Source of the DNA: CAYUVH01 sp964448135
Lineage (GTDB): Bacteria; Verrucomicrobiota; Verrucomicrobiia; Limisphaerales; UBA8199
Reading direction: 5' to 3'
Assembly: GCA_964448135.1 (NCBI GenBank)
Contig: CAYUVH010000017.1
Coordinates: 1 to 64,000 of the forward strand
DNA length: 64,000 bases
Shown: piece by piece, positions 50,496 through 58,997 of the stretch
Position numbering within the stretch: the first letter of the stretch is position 1
Layout: every line of letters begins with the position of its first letter
Position numbers and translations under genes: made by a program
The notes under the pieces: generated by a model
Database searches by the model: none
Seen by the model: only the letters and a program-made list of their open reading frames with translations
What the model was told of the DNA's origin: nothing

Positions 50496-51806
50496 ATGAT
50501 TTTCGCTCTCTCGCGACGCCGCTTCCATGGCGGTGTCATTCTCGCCATCAAGCTTTTCGGTATAGCCGCATTTCCGACCACGACGTGCGGTGAGACGAAC
50601 CTTACGCTGGAGGCGGCCCAGCAAACGGCCTTCCTGCGTAACTGGGACCTGCTCGCGGCGGCGCGCGGAGTGGATGCCGCGGTCGCCCAGAAGATCGTTG
50701 CCCGCCAGTTTCCGAATCCCGCGCTGTCGTTTTCCACCACGCAGATCAACGTGGATGGCACGCCCAATTCGACCCCGGCCGGAAACACATTTTGGGATCG
50801 AAACTACCAGACGATCATCGCCATCAATCAGCTCTTCGAAATCGGCGGCAAGCGGCGCAATCGCCAGGCTTCTGCGCAGGCGGGAATCGAGGGTGCGACG
50901 GCTACGTTGCTCGATGCGCGGCGCACGCTCGACCTCGCCGTTGCGCGCGCATACGTGGCCGTGGTGCTGGCGGAGGAAAATCAGCGCGTGCTCGAAAAGT
51001 CGGCGGCGAGTTTGCGGCAGGAGGCGAAGATTGCCGAAATCCGGACGCGCGCGGGCGAGATTTCCACTTCAGACCAGGCGCAGATCGAAATCACCGCGGA
51101 TCGTTTTGATCTGGATGCCGAACGGGCCCGGAGCGCCTCTGCGCAGGCACGCGTTGCGCTGGAGACTCTGTTGGGCGAAGCGCGACCGCGCGGGGATTGC
51201 CACTTAAGCGACGCCCTCGATGCACTCTCCGCCCGTCCCGCTCCGCCGGATGGCGGCCCGCAGGGCATGCGGCGAGCCGATGTCGTGGCCGCGGAAGCGG
51301 CATGGCAGAAAGCCGAGGCCGATCTCCGGCTGCAAAAATCCAATCGCGTTCCCGACCCCACCTTTCTCGCGCAATACCAGCACGAGCCGCCGGATTATCC
51401 AAACTCCGTTGGGTTTGGCGTGAGTTTTCCTTTGCCCTTGTGGAACCGCAACGAGGGCAACATTGCCGCCGCGCAAGCCGCGTGCGAACAAGTCGAACTC
51501 GCCTTTCACAAGACGGAAGCGCAGGCGGCGGCTGACATCGCGGTCGCCCGAATGGCCTACGACGACGCCCATAAACGCTGGCTGAGTTATCACGACCAAA
51601 TCCTGGCCAAGTCGGAGAAAGTCCGGCAGTCCGTTGCTTACGCCTACGAAAAGGGCGGGGCGTCACTGCTGGATTTACTCTCGGCGGAACGCAACGACAA
51701 CGACGTGCGCCTCGGGGCATCCCAGGCCGCCGCTGACCTTGCCAACGCCGTGGCCGCCCTGCAGGTCGCCTGCGCGCAGGTCCAACCCAAAGATCTCAAG
51801 AAATGA
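50496..51806 (+). CDS. TolC/CzcC-type outer-membrane efflux protein
   Basis: 436 residues. A probable signal peptide (GGVILAIKLFGIAAFPTTTCG) is followed by two TolC-like halves with long helices (NLTLEAAQQTAFLRNWDLLA, ALETLLGEARP) and the second-half strand VGFGVSFPLPLWNRNEGNIA and the YEKGGASLLDLLSAERN helix, typical of the CzcC/CusC branch. It forms the outer-membrane channel of the metal efflux system. First of three genes coupled by 4-bp ATGA overlaps. Confidence 0.9.
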   Translation: MIFALSRRRFHGGVILAIKLFGIAAFPTTTCGETNLTLEAAQQTAFLRNWDLLAAARGVDAAVAQKIVARQFPNPALSFSTTQINVDGTPNSTPAGNTFWDRNYQTIIAINQLFEIGGKRRNRQASAQAGIEGATATLLDARRTLDLAVARAYVAVVLAEENQRVLEKSAASLRQEAKIAEIRTRAGEISTSDQAQIEITADRFDLDAERARSASAQARVALETLLGEARPRGDCHLSDALDALSARPAPPDGGPQGMRRADVVAAEAAWQKAEADLRLQKSNRVPDPTFLAQYQHEPPDYPNSVGFGVSFPLPLWNRNEGNIAAAQAACEQVELAFHKTEAQAAADIAVARMAYDDAHKRWLSYHDQILAKSEKVRQSVAYAYEKGGASLLDLLSAERNDNDVRLGASQAAADLANAVAALQVACAQVQPKDLKK

Positions 51807-52948
51807 ACTCGATACGCAATTTAACCGGATCCTCGCTGCTGTGTTGCGGCGCGCTGATTCTCGCCGGTTGCCGGCCCGCGCCTCCGGCGGTGGAATCGGC
51901 CGGCATGGCCGTCACCAACGACACCGTCACTCTGCCTGCCGGCTCGCCGCAGTTGGTCGCGTTGAAGATCGAGCCGGTCAGCGACCGAAAATGCGCCACG
52001 CTGCCGCTCACGGGGCGGCTCGTCTGGGACGATAGTGTGACCGTCCGGGTCTTTACTCCGTTCGCCGGGATCGTACGCGGGATTTTTGCCGATGTGAACC
52101 AACCAGTGCGCAAAGGCATGCCGCTCGCGGAGATTCAATCCGCCGATTTCGGCCAGGCGCAGGCGGATGCCCGCAAAGCGGAAAGCGAACTGCGGCGCAT
52201 GGATCGAAACCTTGCGCGCCTACGCGATCTGCTCGAACACGGCGCCGCGCCCCGCAAGGACGTGGAATCGGCTGAGTCGGACTTTGCCGCTGCGCGCTCG
52301 GAACTGGATCGCGCGACCGCGCGGCTGGCGATTTACGGCGTCGGCAGCGACAGTACGAATCAAAACTTTCTGCTGCCCAGCCCGCTTGACGGCGTGATCG
52401 TGGAGCGCAATCTCACTCCCGGCCAGGAGGTGCGGCCCGATCAGATGCTCGCGAACATGCCGCAGTATACCGCGCCGCTGTTTGTCGTCACCGACCCCGC
52501 GCGGCTGTGGGTGTTGATTGATGTACCCGAGGCGGAATCTTCAAGGTTGGGCGCGGGCGGTGAATTCACCTTCAGCGCCACCGCGCTGCCGGGTGGCTCG
52601 TTCACCGGCCGCGTGGACAAGGTGTCCGAATTCATTGACGCGAATACACGCACGATCAAGGTGCGCGGCTCCGTCGACAATGCGCCGCGCCGTCTCAAGG
52701 CGGAGATGTTCGTGAGCATCAATCTCCCTTCTCCCGATGCCCCGGGCGCACGTGTGCCAGCCCGCGCGGTGTTCTTGAATGGCGACAAACATTACGTCTT
52801 CGTGGAGGAGCAACCCGGGCAGTTCGCGCGGCGGGAGGTGGAGGTGGGGGGCGAGCAGGAGGGCGGGGTGCTGGTGCTCGCCGGTGTCGAGCCCGGTCAG
52901 CGCGTGGTGACCGAGGGTTGTCTGTTGCTCCAGCAAAGCCTCAAATGA
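51803..52948 (+). CDS. RND efflux periplasmic adaptor (CzcB/CusB-like lipoprotein)
   Basis: 381 residues. A lipoprotein signal with lipobox ILAGC (Cys23) anchors it. The order is beta-barrel and lipoyl halves (RLVWDDSVTVRVFTPFAGIV, PLDGVIVERNLTPGQEV) around a helical hairpin (ARKAESELRRMDRNLARLRD). It bridges the RND pump and the TolC-like channel. The start overlaps the channel gene stop, and its stop overlaps the pump gene start (ATGA). No obvious His/Met metal-binding tail. Confidence 0.92.
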   Translation: MNSIRNLTGSSLLCCGALILAGCRPAPPAVESAGMAVTNDTVTLPAGSPQLVALKIEPVSDRKCATLPLTGRLVWDDSVTVRVFTPFAGIVRGIFADVNQPVRKGMPLAEIQSADFGQAQADARKAESELRRMDRNLARLRDLLEHGAAPRKDVESAESDFAAARSELDRATARLAIYGVGSDSTNQNFLLPSPLDGVIVERNLTPGQEVRPDQMLANMPQYTAPLFVVTDPARLWVLIDVPEAESSRLGAGGEFTFSATALPGGSFTGRVDKVSEFIDANTRTIKVRGSVDNAPRRLKAEMFVSINLPSPDAPGARVPARAVFLNGDKHYVFVEEQPGQFARREVEVGGEQEGGVLVLAGVEPGQRVVTEGCLLLQQSLK

Positions 52949-55900
52949 TCCAGCGAATTGTAAAATTCGCGCTGCATCAGCCGCTGTTCGTGGTGATGAT
53001 GCTGGTGCTGTTCATCGGCGGCGGATTGGTCGCCTTTCACAATCTACCGATCGAAGCGTTTCCCGATGTCTCGGATATCCAGGTGAACGTCATCACGCTT
53101 TATCCCGGGCGCGCGCCGGAGGAGGTCGAAAAGCAGGTCACCATGTCGCTCGAAACCGTGCTCAACGGCCTGCCGCACATGGTCCGGATGTTTTCGCACA
53201 CGCAGTTCGGCTTGTCGTTCATCATGCTGACGTTCGACGACAAGACGACCGACGCGCAGGCCCGGCAGCAAACGCTGGAGCGCCTCGCCACTGCTGATCT
53301 GCCACAGGGCGTGCAGCCGCAACTGGCGCCGCTTTCGACCGCGATCGGCGAGATCTATCGCTACACGCTCACCGGCGGCGGATATGACACGCGAGAACTG
53401 CGCACGCTGGAAGATTGGGTGGTGGAACGCAATCTCCGAGCCGTGCCCGGCATCGCGGACGTCGTGCCGTATGGCGGCCGCATTAAAACCTACGAGGTCA
53501 ATCCGAACCTGCCGCGCATGCGCTATTACGGCATTACGCTCCAGCAACTGTCCACCGTGCTCGCGCGTGGCAATGCGAACGTGGGCGGCAGCAAAGTCAC
53601 GCAGGGCTCGCAACAGTATTTGATTCGCGGTGTCGGGTTGTTGCGCTCACCCGATGAAATTCAGAAAATCGTCATCACCGCACGCAACGGCACGCCCATC
53701 CTCGTGCGCGACATCGCCGAAGTCACCGTTGGCAACGTGCCCGTCGAAGGGATCACGGCGCAGGACGACGATGATGACGTGGTCAGCGGCATCGTGGTGA
53801 TGCGAAAGGGGGAAAACCCATCGCTCGTGCTGGAAGGGCTGAAGGAGCGAATCCATCTGTTGAACAATTCACTGCTCCCCAAAGGCGTGAAGATCACGCC
53901 GTTCTATGATCGCACGTGGCTCATCGAGACGACGCTGCACACCGTTTTTAGGAATCTCGCCGAGGGTGCCTTTTTGGTGACCTTCGTCCTGCTGCTTTTT
54001 CTCGGCAATATCCGCGCCGCCGCCATCGTGGCCTTTATCATTCCGTTATCGCTGCTGGCGACGTTCATCGGGCTCACGTGGCGCGGTATTCCGGCGAATT
54101 TGCTTTCGCTCGGCGCCATGGACTTCGGCATCATCGTAGACGGCGCGGTGATTGTGGTGGAAAACGTTTTCCGCCGGCTCGGCGAAATCAAGGAGGGCGG
54201 CGATCGCCTCAAATTTCGCACCGTGATTGAGCAAGCGACCGTGGAGGTGGGGCGGCCGACGTTCTTCTCGATGTTGATCATCATCGCGGCACACATTCCC
54301 ATCTTCACGCTGCAACGCCACGAAGGCCGCATCTTCGCGCCCATGGCATGGACCGTCACCAGCGCCTTGGTCGGCTCCCTGATCTTCTCGCTCACGCTCG
54401 TGCCGTTGCTGTGCTACTTCCTGTTGCGGAAAAATATCCCGCACGGGGAGAACGTCTTCGTGCGCGCCATCAAACGTCCGTATGTGGTTTCGCTCAAGCT
54501 GGCATTGGCGCATCCGCGGTTCGTCATCGTCGCGGCCGTGGGCGTGTTCGTCGGGAGCCTGTTTTTGGGAACCAGGCTGGGCACGGAATTCCTCCCCGAA
54601 CTGAACGAAGGCACCATCTGGGTGAACGCGAATCTTCCCGCCGGCCTTTCGGTGGAGGAGGCGCGTGGATTGTGCCGGAAAATTCGCGGGATTTTGCGCC
54701 AGACTCCCGAAGTCCGTTCGGTCATTTCCAAAGCTGGACGCCCTGAGGACGGCACTGATCCTAAGCCAATCAACATGGCGGAGATATTCGTGGACCTGAA
54801 ACCGCAATCCGCCTGGGGGCGCGGCCGCACCAAGGCAAAGATCATCGAGGAGATGGACCATAACCTCGATGCCATCCCGGGTGTGGAGACGAGCTTCTCG
54901 CAGCCCATCCGCGACAACGTGCTCGAAAGCATTTCGCAGATTGACGGGCAGGTGGTCATCAAGGTGTTCGGCGATGACTCGACGGCGTTGCGCCGCAAGG
55001 CCCACGAAATGCTCGCGGCGATTTCCGACGTGCCCGGTGTGCAAACAGCCGCGATTGATCGCGCCGGGGAAGTGCCGCAATCCATCATCGAGATCGATCG
55101 CGATCGCGCCGCACGCTACGGGTTGAACATCGGCGACATCGAGGACGTCATCGAGACCGGGCTCGCGGGCAAGGCGGCCACGGAGCTTTGGGAGGGCGAA
55201 AAGCATTTCAGCGTCGTGGTCCGGTTGCCGGAAACTCAGCGGAGCCTTTCGAACCTGAAAAAAGTCCTCGTGGACACTCCGGACGGTTTGCACATCCCGC
55301 TCGACCAGGTCGCCAGCTTCCGCGAATCCGCGGGCAGCATGAACATCAGCCGCGAAAACGGCACGCGCCTCTCTGCGATCAGCGTTTTCATCAAGGGCCG
55401 CGATATGGGCAGCGTGGTGGCCGATATGCAGTCGCGAATCGCGAAAATTTCGTTGCCACAGGGATGGTTCGTGACGTGGAGCGGCGAGTTGGAGAACCAG
55501 CAGCGTGCCATGAAGCGTCTGGGTTTCATCATCCCAATAAGCACGTTCCTGATTTTCGTCCTGCTCTTCGACGCGTTCAAATCGGTAAAGAGCGCGCTGC
55601 TCATTTTGGTAAACGTCCCGCTGGGATTGATCGGCGGCATCCTGGCGCTGCTTCTCACCGGAATTCCGCTCAGCGTTTCGGCGGCAATCGGTTTCATTGC
55701 GCTGTTCGGCCAGGCGGTGCTCAATGGCGTGGTGATGGTCAGCTATTTCAATCAGCTTCAGGACGAAGGCCACACTCCCTACGAGGCTGTCCTTCAAGGC
55801 GCAACCGTGCGCCTGCGCACGGTGTTGATGACCGCGCTGCTCGCCATGCTCGGCCTGTTGCCGATGGCGCTCTCGCATGGCATCGGGTCCGAGACCCAAA

Positions 55901-56043
55901 GGCCGCTGGCGATTGTGATCATCGGCGGCCTGGTGTCTGCCACGCTCCTGACTCTGCTGGTGCTGCCCTCGCTGTATCTCGTCGTCGAACGTCGCGCCCA
56001 CAGCCGCCAACCAGACATTGAATCCCGCCCCGCGCAGGTTTAG
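52945..56043 (+). CDS. Heavy-metal RND efflux pump (CzcA/CusA family)
   Basis: 1032 residues, normal for HME-RND pumps, with two similar halves, twelve membrane helices and two large periplasmic loops. TM4 carries AMDFGIIVDGAVIVVENVFR (about residues 391-410), the charged signature of the heavy-metal subfamily. It uses proton flow to expel metal cations through the adaptor and channel encoded upstream. Whether the cargo is Co/Zn/Cd or Cu/Ag cannot be decided by eye. The frame opens at 52918, but MIQRIVKFAL at 52945 overlaps the adaptor stop as ATGA. No metal sensor gene is adjacent. Confidence 0.95.
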   Translation: MIQRIVKFALHQPLFVVMMLVLFIGGGLVAFHNLPIEAFPDVSDIQVNVITLYPGRAPEEVEKQVTMSLETVLNGLPHMVRMFSHTQFGLSFIMLTFDDKTTDAQARQQTLERLATADLPQGVQPQLAPLSTAIGEIYRYTLTGGGYDTRELRTLEDWVVERNLRAVPGIADVVPYGGRIKTYEVNPNLPRMRYYGITLQQLSTVLARGNANVGGSKVTQGSQQYLIRGVGLLRSPDEIQKIVITARNGTPILVRDIAEVTVGNVPVEGITAQDDDDDVVSGIVVMRKGENPSLVLEGLKERIHLLNNSLLPKGVKITPFYDRTWLIETTLHTVFRNLAEGAFLVTFVLLLFLGNIRAAAIVAFIIPLSLLATFIGLTWRGIPANLLSLGAMDFGIIVDGAVIVVENVFRRLGEIKEGGDRLKFRTVIEQATVEVGRPTFFSMLIIIAAHIPIFTLQRHEGRIFAPMAWTVTSALVGSLIFSLTLVPLLCYFLLRKNIPHGENVFVRAIKRPYVVSLKLALAHPRFVIVAAVGVFVGSLFLGTRLGTEFLPELNEGTIWVNANLPAGLSVEEARGLCRKIRGILRQTPEVRSVISKAGRPEDGTDPKPINMAEIFVDLKPQSAWGRGRTKAKIIEEMDHNLDAIPGVETSFSQPIRDNVLESISQIDGQVVIKVFGDDSTALRRKAHEMLAAISDVPGVQTAAIDRAGEVPQSIIEIDRDRAARYGLNIGDIEDVIETGLAGKAATELWEGEKHFSVVVRLPETQRSLSNLKKVLVDTPDGLHIPLDQVASFRESAGSMNISRENGTRLSAISVFIKGRDMGSVVADMQSRIAKISLPQGWFVTWSGELENQQRAMKRLGFIIPISTFLIFVLLFDAFKSVKSALLILVNVPLGLIGGILALLLTGIPLSVSAAIGFIALFGQAVLNGVVMVSYFNQLQDEGHTPYEAVLQGATVRLRTVLMTALLAMLGLLPMALSHGIGSETQRPLAIVIIGGLVSATLLTLLVLPSLYLVVERRAHSRQPDIESRPAQV

Positions 56044-56052
56044 TGTGCTTGC

Positions 56053-56802
56053 GTGATCTTCACCCGGTTCGCCATTTCATTTGCCTTCGTCGTTTTCACG
56101 CTTTCATCGTTCGGTGCCGAGCCGGTTGCTTCGTCGAATACCAACGCCTACGAGTTTCGCGCGCAGCATGATCCCGATGGCATCGGCAAGTTTTACCTGG
56201 GCCGCGAAATCGCGCATGTCGCGGGGGGGCACGAAAACGCGGAGTGGCTCGAACGTCCCGGACGCGAAAAGGAGGAAGGCACGGATCTGCTCCTGCCGGC
56301 GTTAAAAATCAAAGCCGGCGACGCGGTGGCTGATGTGGGCGCGGGCACGGGCTATTACACGCGCCGGCTCGCGAAAGAGGTGGGACCGAAGGGCACCGTG
56401 TATGCGCAGGACATCCAGCAGGACGTGCTCGATATGCTGACCAACGCGATGGCGAGTGCGAATGTTCAAAATGTCAAAGCGATCCTGGGCACCACGAAAG
56501 ATCCGAAGCTCCCGAAGGAATCACTCGATCTGGCATTGCTCGTGGATGCGTATCACGAATTCGATTTTCCGAGGGAGATGGCCGAAGGCCTTTGCCGTGC
56601 GCTCAAGCCGGGCGGAAGGCTGGTGTTCGTCGAGTTCCGGGCCGAGGATCCGAATGTGCCCATCAAACCCGTGCACAAGATGAGCGAAGCGCAGGTGAAG
56701 AAGGAGATGGGCGTTCAGCCGTTGAAATGGGTCGAGACAATCGAGGTCCTGCCCTGGCAGCACGTTATTATTTTTCAGAAAACCAAACCTATTTCGCCGT
56801 GA
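56053..56802 (+). CDS. Exported class I SAM-dependent methyltransferase
   Basis: 249 residues, GTG start. An N-terminal signal sequence (RFAISFAFVVFTLSSFGAEP) precedes a class I methyltransferase fold: motif I VADVGAGTGYYTRRLAKEVG, the acidic residue in VYAQDIQQD, and LCRALKPGGRLVFVEFR. It begins 9 bp after the RND pump stop, so it may belong to the metal-efflux operon; a link to metal or metalloid methylation is inference. The N-terminal signal is odd because AdoMet is cytoplasmic. It overlaps the glycosyltransferase gene end by 14 bp. Confidence 0.85.
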   Translation: MIFTRFAISFAFVVFTLSSFGAEPVASSNTNAYEFRAQHDPDGIGKFYLGREIAHVAGGHENAEWLERPGREKEEGTDLLLPALKIKAGDAVADVGAGTGYYTRRLAKEVGPKGTVYAQDIQQDVLDMLTNAMASANVQNVKAILGTTKDPKLPKESLDLALLVDAYHEFDFPREMAEGLCRALKPGGRLVFVEFRAEDPNVPIKPVHKMSEAQVKKEMGVQPLKWVETIEVLPWQHVIIFQKTKPISP

Positions 56803-57787
56803 GCGCCGGCTTCACACCGATCTTGGTCAAAAACTTCTTCAACCGCAGCCAGGCTTCTTCCTCGGTCGTCCTCGTCATGCAGACCGGGTCGGCGAAGCGG
56901 CAATAGTCCGAACAGGGTTTGTAAGGGCACGCTTTGCCTTCGATCCATTCCGAAGCCGGGTGCAGTGGCGCAAACCATTCGGGCACCTGCGGGCCAAAGA
57001 TCGTGAACGTGGGCACGCCGCAAAACGCCGCGAGATGGCCGGGGCCGGAGTCGTTGCCGACGAATGCGCTGGAGCGATCGGCCAGTTCCATGAATTGGGT
57101 TACCGAGCGCGGTGTGGCCAGCGCGGTCTCTCCCACATCGGCCCACCATTCGTGTTGGTCCGGATCGCACGCCACCTGCACGCGATAACCTTCCTTGCGC
57201 AATTGCGCGATGATCGTGCGATAGCGTTCGAGTGGCCAGACGCGCACGGCCTGTCCGGCACCGGTATGCACCAGCACTTCGCCTTCCGGCCGGGGCGCGG
57301 GCATGGCGAGCTTTTCGCGCGGCGGCAAATCGACGTCCAGCGCCTGGGCTACCACGCGCCAATGATCGTAGCGATGCGCCAGCGGTTCGGGCCGGCCGAG
57401 CGGACGGGCCATGACAACTTTGCTGCCCAGCCGCGGAAATCCCATCATCTTGCGGGTTCGCGACATGCGAATCAAAAAGTGGTCGCGCGGATCCCAGCGG
57501 GCCGAGATGCCTACATCGAAACGCTCCGCCATCAGCGCGCGCCACAGCCGGAACATTTCCAGCCACGGCCACCCCAGCAGTTGGTATTTTCTTTGAAAGG
57601 CGGTCCACGGCGCGACGAAGGGCATCACGCGCACGTCCGGCCAGAAGCGGGGTTGCAGGTCCTTCGCGTAGGGTTTGGCCAGCAGGGTGACGTCGTACTT
57701 CCGGCTCGCGGCCTGCAGGAAGGGCGTGGCGATTACGAGGTCGCCGAGACCCCATAACTCAACCACCAGAAGTTTGGGCTTCACCAC
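56789..57787 (-). CDS. Glycosyltransferase family 9 (heptosyltransferase-like)
   Basis: 332 residues. GT-B fold with the N-terminal ELWGLGDLVIATPFLQAA and the C-terminal nucleotide-sugar site VGNDSGPGHLAAFCGVPTF followed by IFGP, the hallmark of family 9. These enzymes add ADP-heptose or similar sugars to lipopolysaccharide core in the cytoplasm. A Cys-rich end (CPYKPCSDYCRFADPVC) is unusual. The zinc-ribbon gene lies 12 bp upstream on the same strand. Confidence 0.9.
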   Translation of the reverse strand: MVKPKLLVVELWGLGDLVIATPFLQAASRKYDVTLLAKPYAKDLQPRFWPDVRVMPFVAPWTAFQRKYQLLGWPWLEMFRLWRALMAERFDVGISARWDPRDHFLIRMSRTRKMMGFPRLGSKVVMARPLGRPEPLAHRYDHWRVVAQALDVDLPPREKLAMPAPRPEGEVLVHTGAGQAVRVWPLERYRTIIAQLRKEGYRVQVACDPDQHEWWADVGETALATPRSVTQFMELADRSSAFVGNDSGPGHLAAFCGVPTFTIFGPQVPEWFAPLHPASEWIEGKACPYKPCSDYCRFADPVCMTRTTEEEAWLRLKKFLTKIGVKPALTAK

Positions 57788-57799
57788 GGGCGGCGGGGC

Positions 57800-58102
57800 C
57801 TAGTCACCGAGCAGCTTTTTGAGCGCCGCCCGCGCCTGGTCTTCCCGCGCGACGCCCTTGCCGGGCGGCGACCATTCGCGGCGGACCATGTCGAAATACT
57901 CGCAGTAATTCGCCATGTGCTTTTCGCCGACGAGGTCCGCGCGGCGTTCCTTGCATTGCTCGGCGATGCGCGGGTCGTAATGAACGCAGTTGAGGCAGAC
58001 CTTCAGGTCCGAGCCGCACTGCGGGCAGCACTCCAGCCGCCCGGGGCTGCCCGAGAGCTTGTATTCCGTTCCGCATTTCCAGCAATTCCGGCTGATCGCC
58101 AT
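57800..58102 (-). CDS. Small zinc-ribbon protein
   Basis: 100 residues with CWKCG, CCPQCGSDLKVC and LNCVHYDP: three CxxC-type pairs giving one zinc ribbon and an extra Cys group. The C-terminal part is helical (EYFDMVRREWSPP). No enzyme domain. It may be a nucleic-acid or protein-binding adaptor. It starts an apparent two-gene unit with the glycosyltransferase; repeat copy D lies about 100 bp upstream, pointing at it. Confidence 0.78.
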   Translation of the reverse strand: MAISRNCWKCGTEYKLSGSPGRLECCPQCGSDLKVCLNCVHYDPRIAEQCKERRADLVGEKHMANYCEYFDMVRREWSPPGKGVAREDQARAALKKLLGD

Positions 58103-58159
58103 GACGGGGATTGTATGCCGTGAGCTTTGGGGTTCAAGCCCGGCGGAGAGACGCTGTCG

Positions 58160-58322
58160 GGGAGGGGCGGATTAGGATTAAGATTACGATTAGGATCAAG
58201 AGTGGGGGGGCATACCCCTTGAAAACCCGGTAACACGGTAACAAACCGCATAAACATTGGCTGAAAGTGATGTGAACCCGGTAACAAACCCGGTAACAAC
58301 CTGGTAACAGCCCGGTTACAAC
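58160..58322 (-). repeat. Core-repeat element, copy D
   Basis: On the minus strand: several GTTACCGGG-type units (TTGTAACCGGGCTG, TTACCAGG, TTACCGGGTT), core CCAATGTTTATGCGG, more GTTACCG units, then GGGGTATGCCCCCCC and an AATCCTAATC satellite ending in CGCCCCTCC, shared with copy B. The G/C end faces the zinc-ribbon gene. The gap 58103-58432 holds nothing else that I can support. Confidence 0.85.
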
Positions 58323-58432
58323 GGACGTGCGACGAGCTGGATGGCAGGGCAGCATTGCATCGTGGGGCTTGAAATCTGCGAGTCATGAAGGATTATTTAC
58401 CGAACAACAATCGCGGAATCTGATCCGGAACC

Positions 58433-58507
58433 ATGAAGATCTGCACCTATTGCGGTCGCGAAAACGAAGACCCGGTGGCCCAGTGCCGGCCTGGATTCAC
58501 TTGCTGA
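58433..58507 (+). CDS. 24-residue zinc-ribbon-like mini-ORF
   Basis: MKICTYCGRENEDPVAQCRP followed by GFTC and a stop. The CxxC and later Cys resemble the N-terminal zinc ribbon found on many verrucomicrobial proteins, but the second pair is disturbed (CRPGFTC). The stop overlaps the next ATG as TGATG, so it is coupled to the SnoaL-like gene. It could be a real peptide or a zinc ribbon cut off from its protein. Confidence 0.4.
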   Translation: MKICTYCGRENEDPVAQCRPGFTC

Positions 58508-58902
58508 TGAACGACGAAGCAGACAAACAAAAAATCCGCGAAGTCATCGAAACCTGGCTGTGCGCCTCGAAGGTGGGCGACACGGATACTGTCCTCAGCC
58601 TCATGGCGGAGGAAGTGGTGTTTCTGCTGCCGGGCCAGCCGCCTATGCGCGGGCGGGCGGCGTTTGCGGCAGCGTCGCGTTCGATGGCGGGGAAGTTTCG
58701 CGTTGAGGGACGGCCCGACATCCAGGAAATACAAATCGCCGGGGATTTCGCGTTTTGTTGGAATTACCTTTCGATTACGGTGACGGCGCTGCCGGATGGT
58801 CACGTCACCGAGCGCGCGGGAAATATTCTGTCGGTGTTTCGGCGCGAGCCAGATGGGCGCTGGGTGCTTTATCGGGATGCGAACTTGCTGGCGGCGGCTT
58901 GA
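58507..58902 (+). CDS. SnoaL/NTF2-like (SgcJ/EcaC-type) protein
   Basis: 131 residues of the cone-shaped NTF2-like fold: helical start (IREVIETWLCASKVGDTDTV), LMAEEVVFLLPGQPPMRGRA, the strand pair GDFAFCWNYLSITVTAL and RREPDGRWVLYRDANLLA. Members bind small ligands or act as isomerases; the role here is unknown. Its ATG overlaps the stop of the zinc-ribbon mini-ORF (TGATG), which probably supplies its ribosomes since no strong ribosome site is visible. Confidence 0.85.
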   Translation: MNDEADKQKIREVIETWLCASKVGDTDTVLSLMAEEVVFLLPGQPPMRGRAAFAAASRSMAGKFRVEGRPDIQEIQIAGDFAFCWNYLSITVTALPDGHVTERAGNILSVFRREPDGRWVLYRDANLLAAA

Positions 58903-58925
58903 GCATCGGAAGAATTGAACAAGAG

Positions 58926-58970
58926 AAAACGGAGAGAACAGAGATTTTGTTCTCCGTTCTCTCCGTTTCC
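58926..58970 (+). repeat. Hairpin upstream of the hydroxyacid dehydrogenase
   Basis: AAAACGGAGAGAACAGAGA pairs with TTCTCCGTTCTCTCCGTTTC apart from one or two mismatches, around a TTTTG loop. It could end the preceding transcript or structure the next leader. Confidence 0.55.
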
Positions 58971-58997
58971 TCCTGTTAAATCACGTCCTCGTCTTTT

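Noticed and set aside
54046..56010. 654-residue open frame opposite the RND pump
   Set aside because: His/Arg/Gln-rich shadow composition typical of antisense frames; the pump is clearly coding.
58128..58150. T-arm-like GGGGTTCAAGCCC suggesting a tRNA
   Set aside because: No matching acceptor stem, D-arm or anticodon arm can be built around it.
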